From: Synechococcus sp. CBW1107
GTDB lineage: Bacteria; Cyanobacteriota; Cyanobacteriia; PCC-6307; Cyanobiaceae
Direction of reading: 5' to 3'
Assembly (NCBI RefSeq): GCF_015841355.1
Contig: NZ_CP064908.1
Span: forward strand, 1,860,001 to 1,924,000
Length of the DNA: 64,000 bases
Shown here: one piece after another, positions 18,511 to 28,115 of the stretch
How the letters are laid out: every line of letters starts with the position of its first letter
Numbering within the stretch: position 1 is the first letter of the stretch
Made by a program: the position numbers and the translations under genes
Notes under the pieces: generated by a model
What the model saw: only the letters and a program-made list of their open reading frames with translations
Databases searched by the model: none
What the model was told of the DNA's origin: nothing

Positions 18511-20649
18511 ATGGTAGATACGGCCAGTACCAGTGGTCTCTATATTCTGCTCATCAGTGTGCATGGATTGATTCGAGGGCAGGATCTCGAGCTCGGTCGA
18601 GATGCCGATACGGGGGGACAAACAAAATACGTTGTGGAGCTCGCCAAGGCTCTGTCCAGGCAGGAGGGGGTCGAGCGGGTTGATCTGGTGACACGGCTGG
18701 TCGTCGATGAGGCCATCAGCCCTGATTACAAAGCTCCCGTTGAGAAGCTCTCCGAGAATCTTCAGATCGTCCGGATCAAGGCCGGACCAGATGAGTACAT
18801 ACCGAAGGAGCAGCTCTGGCCACACATGGACAGCTTCGCTGACCATCTCTACACCTGGCTGAGTGAGCAGTCGCGCCTTCCGGACGTCATCCATACCCAC
18901 TATGCCGATGCCGGATATGTAGGAGTCCGTCTGGCGAATCTCACAGGACTGCCACTGGTGCATACAGGCCACTCCCTTGGTCGCGATAAGTACCGTCGCC
19001 TTCTTGCCGTGGGTATGGGCATTGAGCAGATCGAGCAGCGCTATCACATGCAGGCGCGAATCAGCGCTGAGGAAGATACATTGAGTTGTGCTGAATTGGT
19101 GATCACCAGCACCCGCAATGAGATCGAAAGTCAATATGAGCTTTATGATTATTACACTCCTGAGAAGATGGCGGTGATTCCGCCGGGGACTGATCTCGAG
19201 CAGTTCCATCCCCCCATCGAGGGCCAGCCTGCTGAATCGCGGGCGTTTCAGAACACGCTCAACCTGTTTCTGCGTGATCCGGCCAAGCCGATGATCCTGG
19301 CGCTGTCACGGCCGGACGAGCGCAAGAACATTGTTTCGTTGCTTGAGGCCTATGGCCAGACCAAGAGCTTGCAGGAGCTGGCCAATCTTGTGATCGTGGC
19401 CGGCAACCGCGATGACATCCGCGAGCTCAATGATGGGGCTCAGTCGGTGTTGACTGAATTGCTCTGGGTGATTGATGTCTATGAGCTTTACGGAAAAGTA
19501 GCCCTCCCCAAGCATCACTCTGCTGAGAACGTTCCTGAGATCTACCGCCTGGCGGCGGCCTCCAGGGGAGTTTTCGTGAATCCCGCCCTGACCGAGCCTT
19601 TCGGACTCACCCTCCTGGAGGCCGCCGCCAGCGGACTGCCCCTGGTGGCCACCGAGAACGGCGGTCCTGTCGACATCATCGGCAACTGCCGCAACGGCCT
19701 GCTGGTGGATCCGCTCAGCCGTGAGGCCATCGCTGATGCGTTGCTCTCCATTCTTCAGAAGCCGGCGCGTTGGCAGGAGTTCTCTAGCAATGGTCTGCGC
19801 AACATTGCCCGCTTCTACTCCTGGGAGGCTCACGCCAAGGCCTACCTGGCCATGGTGCAGCCGCTGGTCTCCAAGCGAAAGCCGCTGACACAGGTTCCGT
19901 CGACCCACCAATTCAGCAGCTACCGGAATCGGGCGCTGTTCACCGCCCTCGACAACACCCTTCTTGGCGATGCGGAAGCGTTGGAGCAGTTCGCCAAGGT
20001 GGTGCGAACCCATCGCCGCCAGTTCCTCTTCGGCATCGCCACGGGCCGGCGCCTGGATTCCGTGCTGACCATCCTCAAACGCAACAGTATCCCCACGCCC
20101 GATGTGCTGATCACCAGCCTGGGGACGGAGATCTATTACACCTCGGAGTTGTTTGCCGACATCGCCTGGAGCTACCACATTGATCACTCCTGGACACCCC
20201 AGGTGCTGCGTCGAGCCCTGGAATCCCTGCCAGGGCTTTCACCACAGCCCAAGAATGAACAGAGCCGCTTCAAGGTGTCGTATTTTTATGATGCCCAAAT
20301 CGCTCCGCCGCTGGACGAGATTCTGGGTTTGCTCAGGCAACAGGAGCTTTCAGTGAATGCGACGTTGTCGTTCGGCCAGTATCTCGATATCGTTCCTGCG
20401 CGAGCCTCGAAAGGTCAGGCTTTACGTTATGTCGCCAGTCAATACAATATTCCTCTTGACCGCACCTTGGTGACGGGTGGATCGGGAGGAGATGCTGACA
20501 TGCTACGTGGTAATACGCTCGGTGTTGTTGTAGCCAACCGCCACCAGGAAGAGCTCTCCAACCTCAGTGAGAATGAACAGGTTTACTTTGCCAATGGCGC
20601 CCATGCCTGGGGAATTCTTGAAGCGATCCGCCACTATGGTTTTTTCTGA
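18511..20649 (+). CDS. sps: sucrose-phosphate synthase with inactive phosphatase-like domain
   Basis: A 712-residue enzyme making sucrose-6-phosphate from UDP- or ADP-glucose and fructose-6-phosphate. Residues 1 to about 455 are a GT-B glycosyltransferase (ISVHGLIRGQDLELGRDADTG-type N-terminus, THYADAGYVGVRLA, NPALTEPFGLTLLEAAASG). Residues about 470-712 are a sucrose-phosphatase-like HAD domain, but motif I reads FTALDNT: the nucleophile Asp is replaced by Ala479 while Asp481 remains. Motif IV is degenerate (GGSGGDADML). The real phosphatase follows 69 bp downstream. Sucrose serves osmoprotection and as a carbon sink. G+C content is visibly lower than in flanking genes. Confidence 0.94.
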   Translation: MVDTASTSGLYILLISVHGLIRGQDLELGRDADTGGQTKYVVELAKALSRQEGVERVDLVTRLVVDEAISPDYKAPVEKLSENLQIVRIKAGPDEYIPKEQLWPHMDSFADHLYTWLSEQSRLPDVIHTHYADAGYVGVRLANLTGLPLVHTGHSLGRDKYRRLLAVGMGIEQIEQRYHMQARISAEEDTLSCAELVITSTRNEIESQYELYDYYTPEKMAVIPPGTDLEQFHPPIEGQPAESRAFQNTLNLFLRDPAKPMILALSRPDERKNIVSLLEAYGQTKSLQELANLVIVAGNRDDIRELNDGAQSVLTELLWVIDVYELYGKVALPKHHSAENVPEIYRLAAASRGVFVNPALTEPFGLTLLEAAASGLPLVATENGGPVDIIGNCRNGLLVDPLSREAIADALLSILQKPARWQEFSSNGLRNIARFYSWEAHAKAYLAMVQPLVSKRKPLTQVPSTHQFSSYRNRALFTALDNTLLGDAEALEQFAKVVRTHRRQFLFGIATGRRLDSVLTILKRNSIPTPDVLITSLGTEIYYTSELFADIAWSYHIDHSWTPQVLRRALESLPGLSPQPKNEQSRFKVSYFYDAQIAPPLDEILGLLRQQELSVNATLSFGQYLDIVPARASKGQALRYVASQYNIPLDRTLVTGGSGGDADMLRGNTLGVVVANRHQEELSNLSENEQVYFANGAHAWGILEAIRHYGFF

Positions 20650-20718
20650 CCAGCCATGAGTCGTTTGGCTGTCCCCTGATCAATCACGAGTGTTCCAGTC
20701 CATGCTTCAGCTTTTTTC

Positions 20719-21594
20719 ATGACCCAGCTCCTGATCTGTACCGACCTTGATCGCACCCTTTTGCCCAACGGTGATCTTGAGGAGTCGCCGCACGCCCGTG
20801 AGCGGTTTGCTGCGGTGGCCTCCCGCCCGGAGGTCACGCTGGCCTACGTGTCGGGCCGGGATCTGGCCCTGGTTGAGCAGGCCATCACGGACTTCGGCAT
20901 TCCCAGGCCTGACTGGGTGATCGGCGATGTGGGCAGCAAGCTCTATCAGTTGAACGAGGCGGGTGAAGGGAATGATCAGGGACAAAACAAGGACCCAACC
21001 ACCTGGATCCAGTCCAGTGCCTGGGAGGAGGACATCGCCCTGGACTGGCCTCGACTCGTCAACGAGCAGATCGCTGAGGCCCTCACCTCGATCCATGGCC
21101 TTGTGCTTCAGGAGCCTGCTCGGCAGAGCCGTTACAAGGTGAGTTACTACCTTCCACTCGGTTTCGATCTTGATACGCTTCGGCAGGACATGGGAGCCAG
21201 GCTCCAGGAGTTGGGGGCTCATTCAAGTCTGATCTACAGCGTGGATGAGCAGGCGCAAGTGGGTCTGCTCGATGTCCTGCCTCAGCGGGCCACCAAGCTT
21301 CATGCGGTGGAATTCCTGATGCAGAGCCTGGGCGTGACGACCACCAACACTGTATTTGCGGGTGACAGCGGCAATGACCTGCCGGTTCTGGTGAGTTCAG
21401 TTCCTTCCGTGTTGGTGGCCAATGCCCATCCGGATGTGATTCGAGAGGCTGAAGCCAGTTCACGGGATCGCAGTACAGCAGACTTCTTGTATCTGGCCAA
21501 GGGTAACTTCCTGGGCATGAATGGAAACTACAGCGCTGGGATTCTGGAAGGTCTGGTTCACTATCATCCCGAAACGAAGGACTGGATCACCTGA
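20719..21594 (+). CDS. spp: sucrose-6-phosphate phosphatase
   Basis: A 291-residue HAD-superfamily (Cof-type) phosphatase completing sucrose synthesis. Motif I LLICTDLDRTLLPNG has nucleophile Asp9 and acid/base Asp11. Further motifs are YVSGRDLALV (motif II region), ARQSRYKVSYYLP (Lys motif) and GDSGNDLPVL with Asp216 and Asp220. The complete active site contrasts with the dead domain on the preceding sps. The gene order sps-spp-amylosucrase forms one sucrose block. Confidence 0.94.
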   Translation: MTQLLICTDLDRTLLPNGDLEESPHARERFAAVASRPEVTLAYVSGRDLALVEQAITDFGIPRPDWVIGDVGSKLYQLNEAGEGNDQGQNKDPTTWIQSSAWEEDIALDWPRLVNEQIAEALTSIHGLVLQEPARQSRYKVSYYLPLGFDLDTLRQDMGARLQELGAHSSLIYSVDEQAQVGLLDVLPQRATKLHAVEFLMQSLGVTTTNTVFAGDSGNDLPVLVSSVPSVLVANAHPDVIREAEASSRDRSTADFLYLAKGNFLGMNGNYSAGILEGLVHYHPETKDWIT

Positions 21595-21937
21595 CCCTTC
21601 ATAGGCATGGGGCCCTCGTCGAGGCGTGCGCCAACACCTCTGAAGGATTCTTTCCCCGACCCACGTCCCTGATCTTCGCCCCCATGGTCATCGGTTGGGG
21701 CTTGTCCGACTGTCGGCCTCGGCCTCCTGCTCCACCCGCTTCCTCTGCCCGCTCAGTAACACCTGTTCGGAACTTAGACGCACGAACTGTTGGTGCTTCT
21801 TTCTATCCTTTTCGGAGGATGCTTCTCGGTTCTGAACTCGCTGCCGGTCACGCCAGGCGGCCAAGTCACCTCCGACCGGCGCGGGTTGGGTTCCAGCCCT
21901 CCCTCCAGATTCTTTTTGTTCAACTGTTGATTCTCTG
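21595..21937. other. 343-bp gap before amylosucrase
   Basis: No gene, tRNA or clear terminator is visible. The last 40 bp are T-rich before the ATG of amylosucrase, with no strong Shine-Dalgarno. It may contain an independent promoter for amylosucrase. Confidence 0.4.
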
Positions 21938-23890
21938 ATGTACGAACAGATCTCTCATTCACTGTTGAACTCGATTCTGGACGAACTCAGACCGGAAATC
22001 AAGCGACAGAACCTCCGTCATTTCTACACAAGACTGGGCGCGAACTTTTATGCTATTCATTCGCTGTTCTCCACTCTTTATGGCGACCGCGACGATTTTC
22101 AGGCCCAGATGGTGCGCCTGGTTGAAACTATGGCCGAAGGCTATATCTACCGATCAGAGGAGTCCGAGCGGCTGGACATGAGTCGCGAGCAGGACCACAA
22201 CTGGTTCCTGTCGCAGAAATGGGTGGGCATGGCCCTGTACACCAACGGCTTTGCTGAAAACCTGGCTGATCTAGCCAATAAAATTGGCTATTTTCAGGAG
22301 CTGGGTGTGAACATGGTTCACATCATGCCCATTTTGAAGTGTCCAATCGGCAAGAGCGATGGCGGTTATGCCATCAGTAATTTCCGGGAAATTGATGGCA
22401 GGGTGGGTGATCTCAACGATTTTCAGAAAATATCGGAGCAATTCCGGAAAAACGACATCCTGTTGGTGCTTGATATCGTGCTCAACCATACCTCGGATGA
22501 GCACGAATGGGCGCTCAAGGCCAAGGCCGGTGACCCTCACTATCAGAACTACTATCTCACCTTTGAAGACCGCTCGGTCCCCGACGTCTTCGAGCAGGGA
22601 ATGCCAGAGGTTTTCCCTGAAACGGATCCTGGAAATTTCACCTGGAATGAGGAGATGGGGCGTTGGGTGATGACCGTTTTCCACGACTACCAGTGGGATC
22701 TGGACTATCGCAACCCGGACGTCTTCATCGAGATCCTCGCGATCGTTCTGTTCTGGGCCAATCAAGGCGTGGATGTTCTGCGCCTTGACGCCGTTGCATT
22801 CCTCTGGAAAAAGATGGGATCAACCTGTCAGAACGAGAGAAAGGCACATCTGATCCTGCAGCTCCTGAAGGACTGTTGCCAGGTCACGGCTCCTGGCGTT
22901 CTCTTCATTGCGGAAGCCATTGTCGCTCCTGGTGAACTGGCAAAATATTTTGGAGAAGATGCGATTGTTGCCAAAGAATGTGAAATTGCCTACAATGCCA
23001 CGTTGATGGCCCTCCTCTGGGACGGCATCGCAACCAAGAACACGAAGTTGTTGCGTGAGGGCATCAAGAGCCTTCCTTCCAAGCTGGATCGTGCCACCTG
23101 GCTGACCTATGTGCGCTGTCATGACGATATTGGCTTTGGCTTTGATGATCGAGATATTTCGGCTGTGGGTTATGAGCCTCATTCCCATCGAATGTTCCTG
23201 ATCGATTATTTCAGTGGAAAGTATGACGATACATCCAGGGGGCTGGTGTTCATGCGCAATGAGTTCACCGGAGATGCGCGTATCTGTGGGTCCCTGGCGT
23301 CCCTGGCCGGGCTTGAGTCTGCCCTCGAGAGTGGAGATCAGGCCAGGATCGACCGTGCCATCAGCAAGATCCTGCTGCTCAACAGTGTGATCATGTCGTT
23401 CGGCGGGATCCCTCTCCTCTACAACGGTGATGCTCTGGGCCTGCTCAACGACTACAGCTACAGCGGTGACCCGAGCAAGGCCAATGACAGTCGCTGGGTG
23501 CATCGCTCCAAGATCGACTGGGAGAAGGCAGCGCTTCGGCATCAGCGTGGCTCCGTGGAATGCAGGATCTTCACGGCCATGAAGCGGATGATCTCCATTC
23601 GAAAGGAGATCTCGGCTTTTGCAGACTTCAACAACCGTGAGCTGCTGCACTCGGACAACGAGCATCTCCTCTGTTATCTCCGCTTCAACCCGCTGAGGAC
23701 CTCAGACAAGGTCTTCGTGGTGGCGAACTTCGATGATCATCCCCAGCGCCTGGAGCTGGAGAGCTACAGCCGTTATGGCATCAACCCCCGCGGAAATTAT
23801 GTGGACCTTTTCAGTGGTGTGCGGCCCTCCCAGTACGAGGGTTGCATTGCCTTGCAGGGTGGACAGTTCTATTGGCTGAGCGAGAATTGA
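21938..23890 (+). CDS. ams: amylosucrase (GH13)
   Basis: A 650-residue glycoside hydrolase family 13 enzyme that uses sucrose to build alpha-1,4-glucan and release fructose (or cleaves sucrose). The catalytic trio is in place: nucleophile Asp284 in VLRLDAVAF, acid/base Glu326 in LFIAEAIVAPGELAKYFG, and Asp396 in VRCHDDIGFGF, at nearly the same numbers as characterised Neisseria amylosucrase (286/328/393). The helical N-terminus (about 1-90) and the KSDGGYAISNFREID segment fit amylosucrase rather than trehalose synthase. Placement after sps-spp suggests a loop linking sucrose to glycogen. Confidence 0.9.
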   Translation: MYEQISHSLLNSILDELRPEIKRQNLRHFYTRLGANFYAIHSLFSTLYGDRDDFQAQMVRLVETMAEGYIYRSEESERLDMSREQDHNWFLSQKWVGMALYTNGFAENLADLANKIGYFQELGVNMVHIMPILKCPIGKSDGGYAISNFREIDGRVGDLNDFQKISEQFRKNDILLVLDIVLNHTSDEHEWALKAKAGDPHYQNYYLTFEDRSVPDVFEQGMPEVFPETDPGNFTWNEEMGRWVMTVFHDYQWDLDYRNPDVFIEILAIVLFWANQGVDVLRLDAVAFLWKKMGSTCQNERKAHLILQLLKDCCQVTAPGVLFIAEAIVAPGELAKYFGEDAIVAKECEIAYNATLMALLWDGIATKNTKLLREGIKSLPSKLDRATWLTYVRCHDDIGFGFDDRDISAVGYEPHSHRMFLIDYFSGKYDDTSRGLVFMRNEFTGDARICGSLASLAGLESALESGDQARIDRAISKILLLNSVIMSFGGIPLLYNGDALGLLNDYSYSGDPSKANDSRWVHRSKIDWEKAALRHQRGSVECRIFTAMKRMISIRKEISAFADFNNRELLHSDNEHLLCYLRFNPLRTSDKVFVVANFDDHPQRLELESYSRYGINPRGNYVDLFSGVRPSQYEGCIALQGGQFYWLSEN

Positions 23891-23933
23891 TTCAGAGAGA
23901 ATTGATCAGAGCCTGAACCAAGCCGAGGCTGGC

Positions 23934-24809
23934 TCAGGTCTCACTCTCCAGCACCACAGGATCACCCACCTGGACCTCACCAGGTGTGACCACGCTCAGG
24001 CGGATGCCGGCTACCACCTTGTTGTGACGTGCCGTGGCCCGCAGGATCTCCAGGTCTTCTGGAAGATCACCCTGGCTGAGGGTGGTGACCACGCAGCGCG
24101 GACAGCCGTCATCGACCCGCAGGCGCAGCTCCCGGCCGAGGCGAAGGGTGCAGCCGATCCAGGCTTCCTCGAGGAAGCCGCTGTCGCCGCTCTCCGGCTG
24201 GATCAGCAGGTTCGGGCGGAACCGCTCCACAGCGAAATCGAGCTCGGGCTCCAGCGTCCGAAGCCGTTCCAGAGTGGCGGTGGTGATGGCGTGCAGGGGG
24301 CAGGAATCGAAGAAGGTGCCGCTGGGCAGCACCAGTTCATTCACCACATCCTGAAAGGCCCTCTGAGGTACCGGAGGCCAGTACTGATCCAGGCTGGCGC
24401 CCTCCGGCGGCTGATCCAGCAGGCTGACCGGGCGCTCCAGCCAGTCGGAAAGCCTCGCGCTCACCTCGGGATCACTGCTGAGCATGGTGTCTGCGGGGGT
24501 CGTGATCGCCACCGCCGGCGGCGCCTTCCCAGAGAGCGGGGGTTCCACGTAGCGGGCGCTGCAGCTCAGCAGGTCCTTCCAGAGCCGCGGATTCTTGGCG
24601 CTGGCCACGCGGCCGGTGTCGTGGTCCCAGAGGGCATAGGCCCGGTCGCCGCAGAGGCCTGACCTGCCGATGCTGGCGGTGGGCAGCCGCTCCCCCAGCA
24701 TCGATTTCACCGGGTAGCGCCAGATGGCCTCCACCTGCCCCACCCGTTCGCCCACGGGCGGCTTCTCGATCTGCGGCACTGCTCGTCGCTCCGCCATCTC
24801 AGCGCCCAC
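23934..24809 (-). CDS. MOSC domain protein
   Basis: A 291-residue protein with the MOSC N-terminal beta-barrel (about 20-100, WRYPVKSMLGERL, GLCGDRAYALWD) followed by the MOSC domain. The conserved Cys lies in DDGCPRCVVTTLSQGDLPED. MOSC proteins bind a molybdenum cofactor sulfide or act as amidoxime-reducing component-like enzymes. The next gene upstream on this strand is moaB, again tying this region to molybdenum. Confidence 0.85.
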   Translation of the reverse strand: MGAEMAERRAVPQIEKPPVGERVGQVEAIWRYPVKSMLGERLPTASIGRSGLCGDRAYALWDHDTGRVASAKNPRLWKDLLSCSARYVEPPLSGKAPPAVAITTPADTMLSSDPEVSARLSDWLERPVSLLDQPPEGASLDQYWPPVPQRAFQDVVNELVLPSGTFFDSCPLHAITTATLERLRTLEPELDFAVERFRPNLLIQPESGDSGFLEEAWIGCTLRLGRELRLRVDDGCPRCVVTTLSQGDLPEDLEILRATARHNKVVAGIRLSVVTPGEVQVGDPVVLESET

Positions 24810-24854
24810 TTTCAGTGACGGCTCATTCCAGCCGCCGCATCGCCCTGACGAGGT

Positions 24855-25409
24855 TCAGCCCACACCTTTCGGCGCCGTGGCCGGACGCAGCGGGTCCTCA
24901 CCCAGGCGTGGCAGCAGCTGCACCAGGTTGCAGGGCTGGGTGCTGCTCTCGAGCTGGGCACCGATCAGGCGGTCCCAGGCGGTGCTCACAGCATCGAGGG
25001 AGCCGGGCAGCACGAAGAGGATCGTGGCGTTGGCCACCCCCGCCAGGCACCGGCTCTGCAGTGTGCTCGTGCCGATCGCCTCGAACGAGAGCACCCGGAA
25101 CAGTTCCCCGAAGCCATCGATCGTCTTGTCGAGCAGGGGTGCCACCGCTTCCGGTGTGCCGTCCCGGCCCGTGAGACCGGTGCCGCCGCTGCTGATCACC
25201 ACCTGCACGCGGGGATCGGCGATCCAGCCGCTGACGACGGCGCGGATGACGTAGCGGTTGTCGGGGACGAGCTTCCGCTCGGCGAGGCGATGGCCCGCGG
25301 CTTCCAGCCGCTGCAGCAGGGCATCACCGGAGGGATCACCGCTGCCCGGATCGGCGCTGCGTCGATCCGAGACCGTGAGCAGGGCGATGGCGAGGGACAC
25401 CGAGGGCAT
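24855..25409 (-). CDS. moaB: MogA/MoaB-family Moco biosynthesis protein
   Basis: A 184-residue molybdopterin adenylyltransferase-like protein. The ligand-binding segment ISSGGTGLTGRDGTPEAV is the MogA/MoaB signature, preceded by DNRYVIRAVVSGWI. The C-terminal extension with NATILFVLPGSLDAVSTAWDRLI and LVQLLPRLGEDPLRP is typical of cyanobacterial MoaB. It probably activates molybdopterin by adenylylation before metal insertion. It follows the metallophosphoesterase gene by 21 bp on the minus strand. Confidence 0.9.
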   Translation of the reverse strand: MPSVSLAIALLTVSDRRSADPGSGDPSGDALLQRLEAAGHRLAERKLVPDNRYVIRAVVSGWIADPRVQVVISSGGTGLTGRDGTPEAVAPLLDKTIDGFGELFRVLSFEAIGTSTLQSRCLAGVANATILFVLPGSLDAVSTAWDRLIGAQLESSTQPCNLVQLLPRLGEDPLRPATAPKGVG

Positions 25410-25430
25410 CGGACGGCGGACCTCTCTTCT

Positions 25431-26795
25431 CTAGAGGGTGATCGGCTCCATGGGGCCGCTGCGCCAGCGCCCCGACACCTGTTCCGCCAGCAGCGGCGTG
25501 AGCGTGAGCCGCAGCGGTGACCCGGCCGCCACGTCGACCCGAAGGGCGGAAAAGCGGCGCCGGAGCTTGCTGCCATGGCCCGAGCGCCCCACGAACAGCT
25601 CGGAGTGGGCCACGATCCGCTCCTCACCCGGTGGGCCTTCCAGCAGCGTGCTCCCCTGGGCCCGCTGGCGGCGCAGGCTGTAGCCACCGCCGCCGCAGAT
25701 CAGCCAGGGAATGTGGCTGTCGCCATGGCCGGTGGAGCCGCTGCGCAGGAGTTCCAGGCAGTGGGCATGGCCGGTGAGCACCAGATTCAGCAGAGGCCGC
25801 CGGGCCGTGGCCGGGCCGACCCGGGCGGCCACCTGATCCAGCACGGCGCGCAGATGCCGGCGCACCGCCAGGGTCTGCGGTTCCTGCCACTTGCTGGCCT
25901 CGGTGGCGTAGGGGGGATGGTGCAGAACGAGAATCCGGCCCCGAACCCGTGGATTCAGCCACGACGCCACCAGGGTCTCCCGCAGCCAGGCCAGTTGCGC
26001 GCCGTCCGCGGCGTCCTCGCCGGAGTCCTCCCGGGCCCGGGGTGGAGGCCGATCGAAGGTGTTCGAGTCGAGGGCGAGCACATCGACGCCCGCCCAGCGG
26101 AACGTGTAGTAGCGGTTGGGCAGGCGCGTGAACTGGCCTGGGCGGTAGTCCAGGCAGCGATGGCCGTCGTGGGTGGCGGTGTAATGCCGGTCCAGGTGGC
26201 CCCCGAGCCGCTCCTCCGGAAGCGCGGCCAGCCCGTCGAGGAAGGCGCGGGCATAGGCCTCGCCCACGCGCGATCCATGGAGCCCCACATCGAAGTCGAT
26301 CCTCGGCAGGAGCCGGCGCACAGGGCTCGAGATCCCGGCCAGGAGGAGAAGCGGCACCGACAGGTCGTAGTAATCGTGGTTGCCGGGCACCGGCAGGAAC
26401 GGCAGGCGAAAGGTGAGCCGGTCGAAGCGAAGGCTGCGCCAGTCGTCCCCGCCCACCAGCCATTCCCTGTAGGGCTGGATGAAGTTGCGCGGATACTGCT
26501 CGCTGGAGCCCACCAGGTACACCACATCGCCGGTGTGGAGCACAAACCCCACACCATCACGCTGGGCCTGGAGCAGCTCGGCCACCTGCCGCTGCGGGCT
26601 GCCGGGTCCGCAGCGGCCGGAGCCGCTGTCGCCCAGGGCCAGGAAGCTGAAGGCCTCGTCGCCGTCGGGTGCCGACGCGATGGCCAGCCGCGTCTGGTCG
26701 ATGCCGCGACGCCTCAGGGCGGGGTGGCCCCGCCGCACCCTGGCATCCATGCGCTCGATCTTGGCGGCAATGCTCGCCTCGGACGCCAGGGTCAT
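25431..26795 (-). CDS. calcineurin-like metallophosphoesterase
   Basis: A 454-residue protein with the complete metallophosphatase motif set: FLALGDSGSG (D-x-G region), LHTGDVVYLVGS (GDxxY), PVPGNHDYYD (GNHD), and TGHAHCLELL (GHxH). A dimetal centre is therefore expected. No signal peptide is evident. Substrate unknown: phosphoesters or cyclic nucleotides are possible. It runs in a minus-strand series with the lipid kinase fusion upstream and moaB downstream. Confidence 0.85.
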   Translation of the reverse strand: MTLASEASIAAKIERMDARVRRGHPALRRRGIDQTRLAIASAPDGDEAFSFLALGDSGSGRCGPGSPQRQVAELLQAQRDGVGFVLHTGDVVYLVGSSEQYPRNFIQPYREWLVGGDDWRSLRFDRLTFRLPFLPVPGNHDYYDLSVPLLLLAGISSPVRRLLPRIDFDVGLHGSRVGEAYARAFLDGLAALPEERLGGHLDRHYTATHDGHRCLDYRPGQFTRLPNRYYTFRWAGVDVLALDSNTFDRPPPRAREDSGEDAADGAQLAWLRETLVASWLNPRVRGRILVLHHPPYATEASKWQEPQTLAVRRHLRAVLDQVAARVGPATARRPLLNLVLTGHAHCLELLRSGSTGHGDSHIPWLICGGGGYSLRRQRAQGSTLLEGPPGEERIVAHSELFVGRSGHGSKLRRRFSALRVDVAAGSPLRLTLTPLLAEQVSGRWRSGPMEPITL

Positions 26796-26803
26796 CGCGG
26801 GTC

Positions 26804-28108
26804 TCAGCTCACGGGCAGGGGGGCGAACACGGTGAGGGCCCCGCTCAGGCAGGTGATGCTGATCGGATTGGCCTCCAGCAGTTCGCCGTCAATCACCAGT
26901 TTCTGGGGGGGATCGGTGCTGATCGTGATCGACCGTGCGCGCAGACAGAGCAGATCGGGCCGGTTGGTGGGGGAGCGCACCACCGCCGACGCCACCAGCG
27001 AGGCGAAGGTGTTCAGGCCCTGCAGCCGGTTCGTGGGGGAGGCGATGGTGATCTCGAGCAGGCCGTCGTCGGGGATCACCCGGCCGAAGCCCTGGGCCAG
27101 CACCGAGGTGGCCGGCGCCACGTTCGCCACGGTGATGGCGCCCGTCTGGAGCTCCGTCACCTGGCCATCGATCTCGAGCCTGGCCTGGAAGGGTTCCTGG
27201 CTGGCCAGCTGCTGCGCGCCGGCCAGCACGTAGGCCAGGGGACCGAGCATGGTCTTGAGGTCGCGGGTGGCCCGGTCCACCATCCCCGCTTCGAAGCCGA
27301 CTCCCGCCAGCAGCACCATCGGAGTGCCGTTGCAGCGGGCTGCGTCCACCACCCGGGTCTGCCCGGCCAGGATCGTCAGGCAGGCGGCCTCCAGGTCGAT
27401 GGGGATGTTCAGGGCCGTGGCGAAGGCGTTGGCGGTGCCGCGGGGGATCACCCCCAGGGGAATACCGGCCTCCATCACCGCACCCGCCACGGCCGAGACG
27501 GTGCCATCCCCGCCTGAGGCCAGGATCATGACCTCGCCGATCTCGGTGGCAGGCCGGGCCTGAACGATGTCCACCAGTTCCCGGGTCTGGTCGGCGGGGT
27601 CGCGGTCCGGCCTGGTCAGCACCACCTGCAGCAGGATCTGAGGCTCGAGGATGGTGCGGATCAGGGCCAGATCCTGGTTGGGATCCCCCTGACCGGCCAC
27701 CGGGTTGAAGATCAGATAGGCCAGGCGGCTGCGGGCCAGCCCGCGCAGGGCCAGCTCCGCGGTGGCCGCGTTCAGGGCCAGGGCCGTGTCGGTGAGGCTG
27801 CAGGCCCGCAGCAGCAGGTTCAGATCCGGCGTGCGGCCCGGGGGAGCCGCCGGGTCCACGAAGAACAGCACAGCGCTCACCTCGCCGGAGAGAACCCTCT
27901 CCGCGAGCTGGATGTCGCCGCCGGCCGCCAGCGCTGCCAGGGGGCTGACCGCCAGGGAGGTGGTGCGACCATCCCGTGCCAGCACATCGGCCAGCTCCGC
28001 CGGCGCCAGCAGGGGGAACCCCGCCAGGGAGGCCTGGTGCCTGGCCAGGAAGCTGATCAGGGTGTTGAGCTGGTCTTCGCCGGCCAGCAGGGCCAGGGCG
28101 TTGGGCAT
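26804..28108 (-). CDS. methylglyoxal synthase-like/diacylglycerol kinase-like fusion
   Basis: About 434 residues from the ATG at 28108 (a longer frame to 28165 looks non-native). Residues 1-135 resemble methylglyoxal synthase: GGDIQLAERVLSGEV, AVLFFVDP, TPDLNLLLRA and ALNAATAELAL. However, the His of the family's HDPD segment is replaced (RTPD here), so activity is doubtful. Residues about 140-434 are a YegS/DagK-type lipid kinase with ILASGGDGTVSAVAGA, GVIPRGTANAFATAL and a late VIDGELLEA. The fusion recurs in cyanobacteria and is often labelled methylglyoxal synthase; lipid phosphorylation is the better supported role. Confidence 0.82.
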   Translation of the reverse strand: MPNALALLAGEDQLNTLISFLARHQASLAGFPLLAPAELADVLARDGRTTSLAVSPLAALAAGGDIQLAERVLSGEVSAVLFFVDPAAPPGRTPDLNLLLRACSLTDTALALNAATAELALRGLARSRLAYLIFNPVAGQGDPNQDLALIRTILEPQILLQVVLTRPDRDPADQTRELVDIVQARPATEIGEVMILASGGDGTVSAVAGAVMEAGIPLGVIPRGTANAFATALNIPIDLEAACLTILAGQTRVVDAARCNGTPMVLLAGVGFEAGMVDRATRDLKTMLGPLAYVLAGAQQLASQEPFQARLEIDGQVTELQTGAITVANVAPATSVLAQGFGRVIPDDGLLEITIASPTNRLQGLNTFASLVASAVVRSPTNRPDLLCLRARSITISTDPPQKLVIDGELLEANPISITCLSGALTVFAPLPVS

Positions 28109-28115
28109 GGCCGGA

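Noticed and set aside
18310-19209. 300-codon antisense frame over the 5' part of sps
   Set aside because: No motif or plausible protein composition; it opposes a well-supported enzyme gene and crosses its promoter.
21684-21938. 84-codon frame before amylosucrase
   Set aside because: No protein-like features; it ends exactly at the amylosucrase start and looks like open intergenic sequence.
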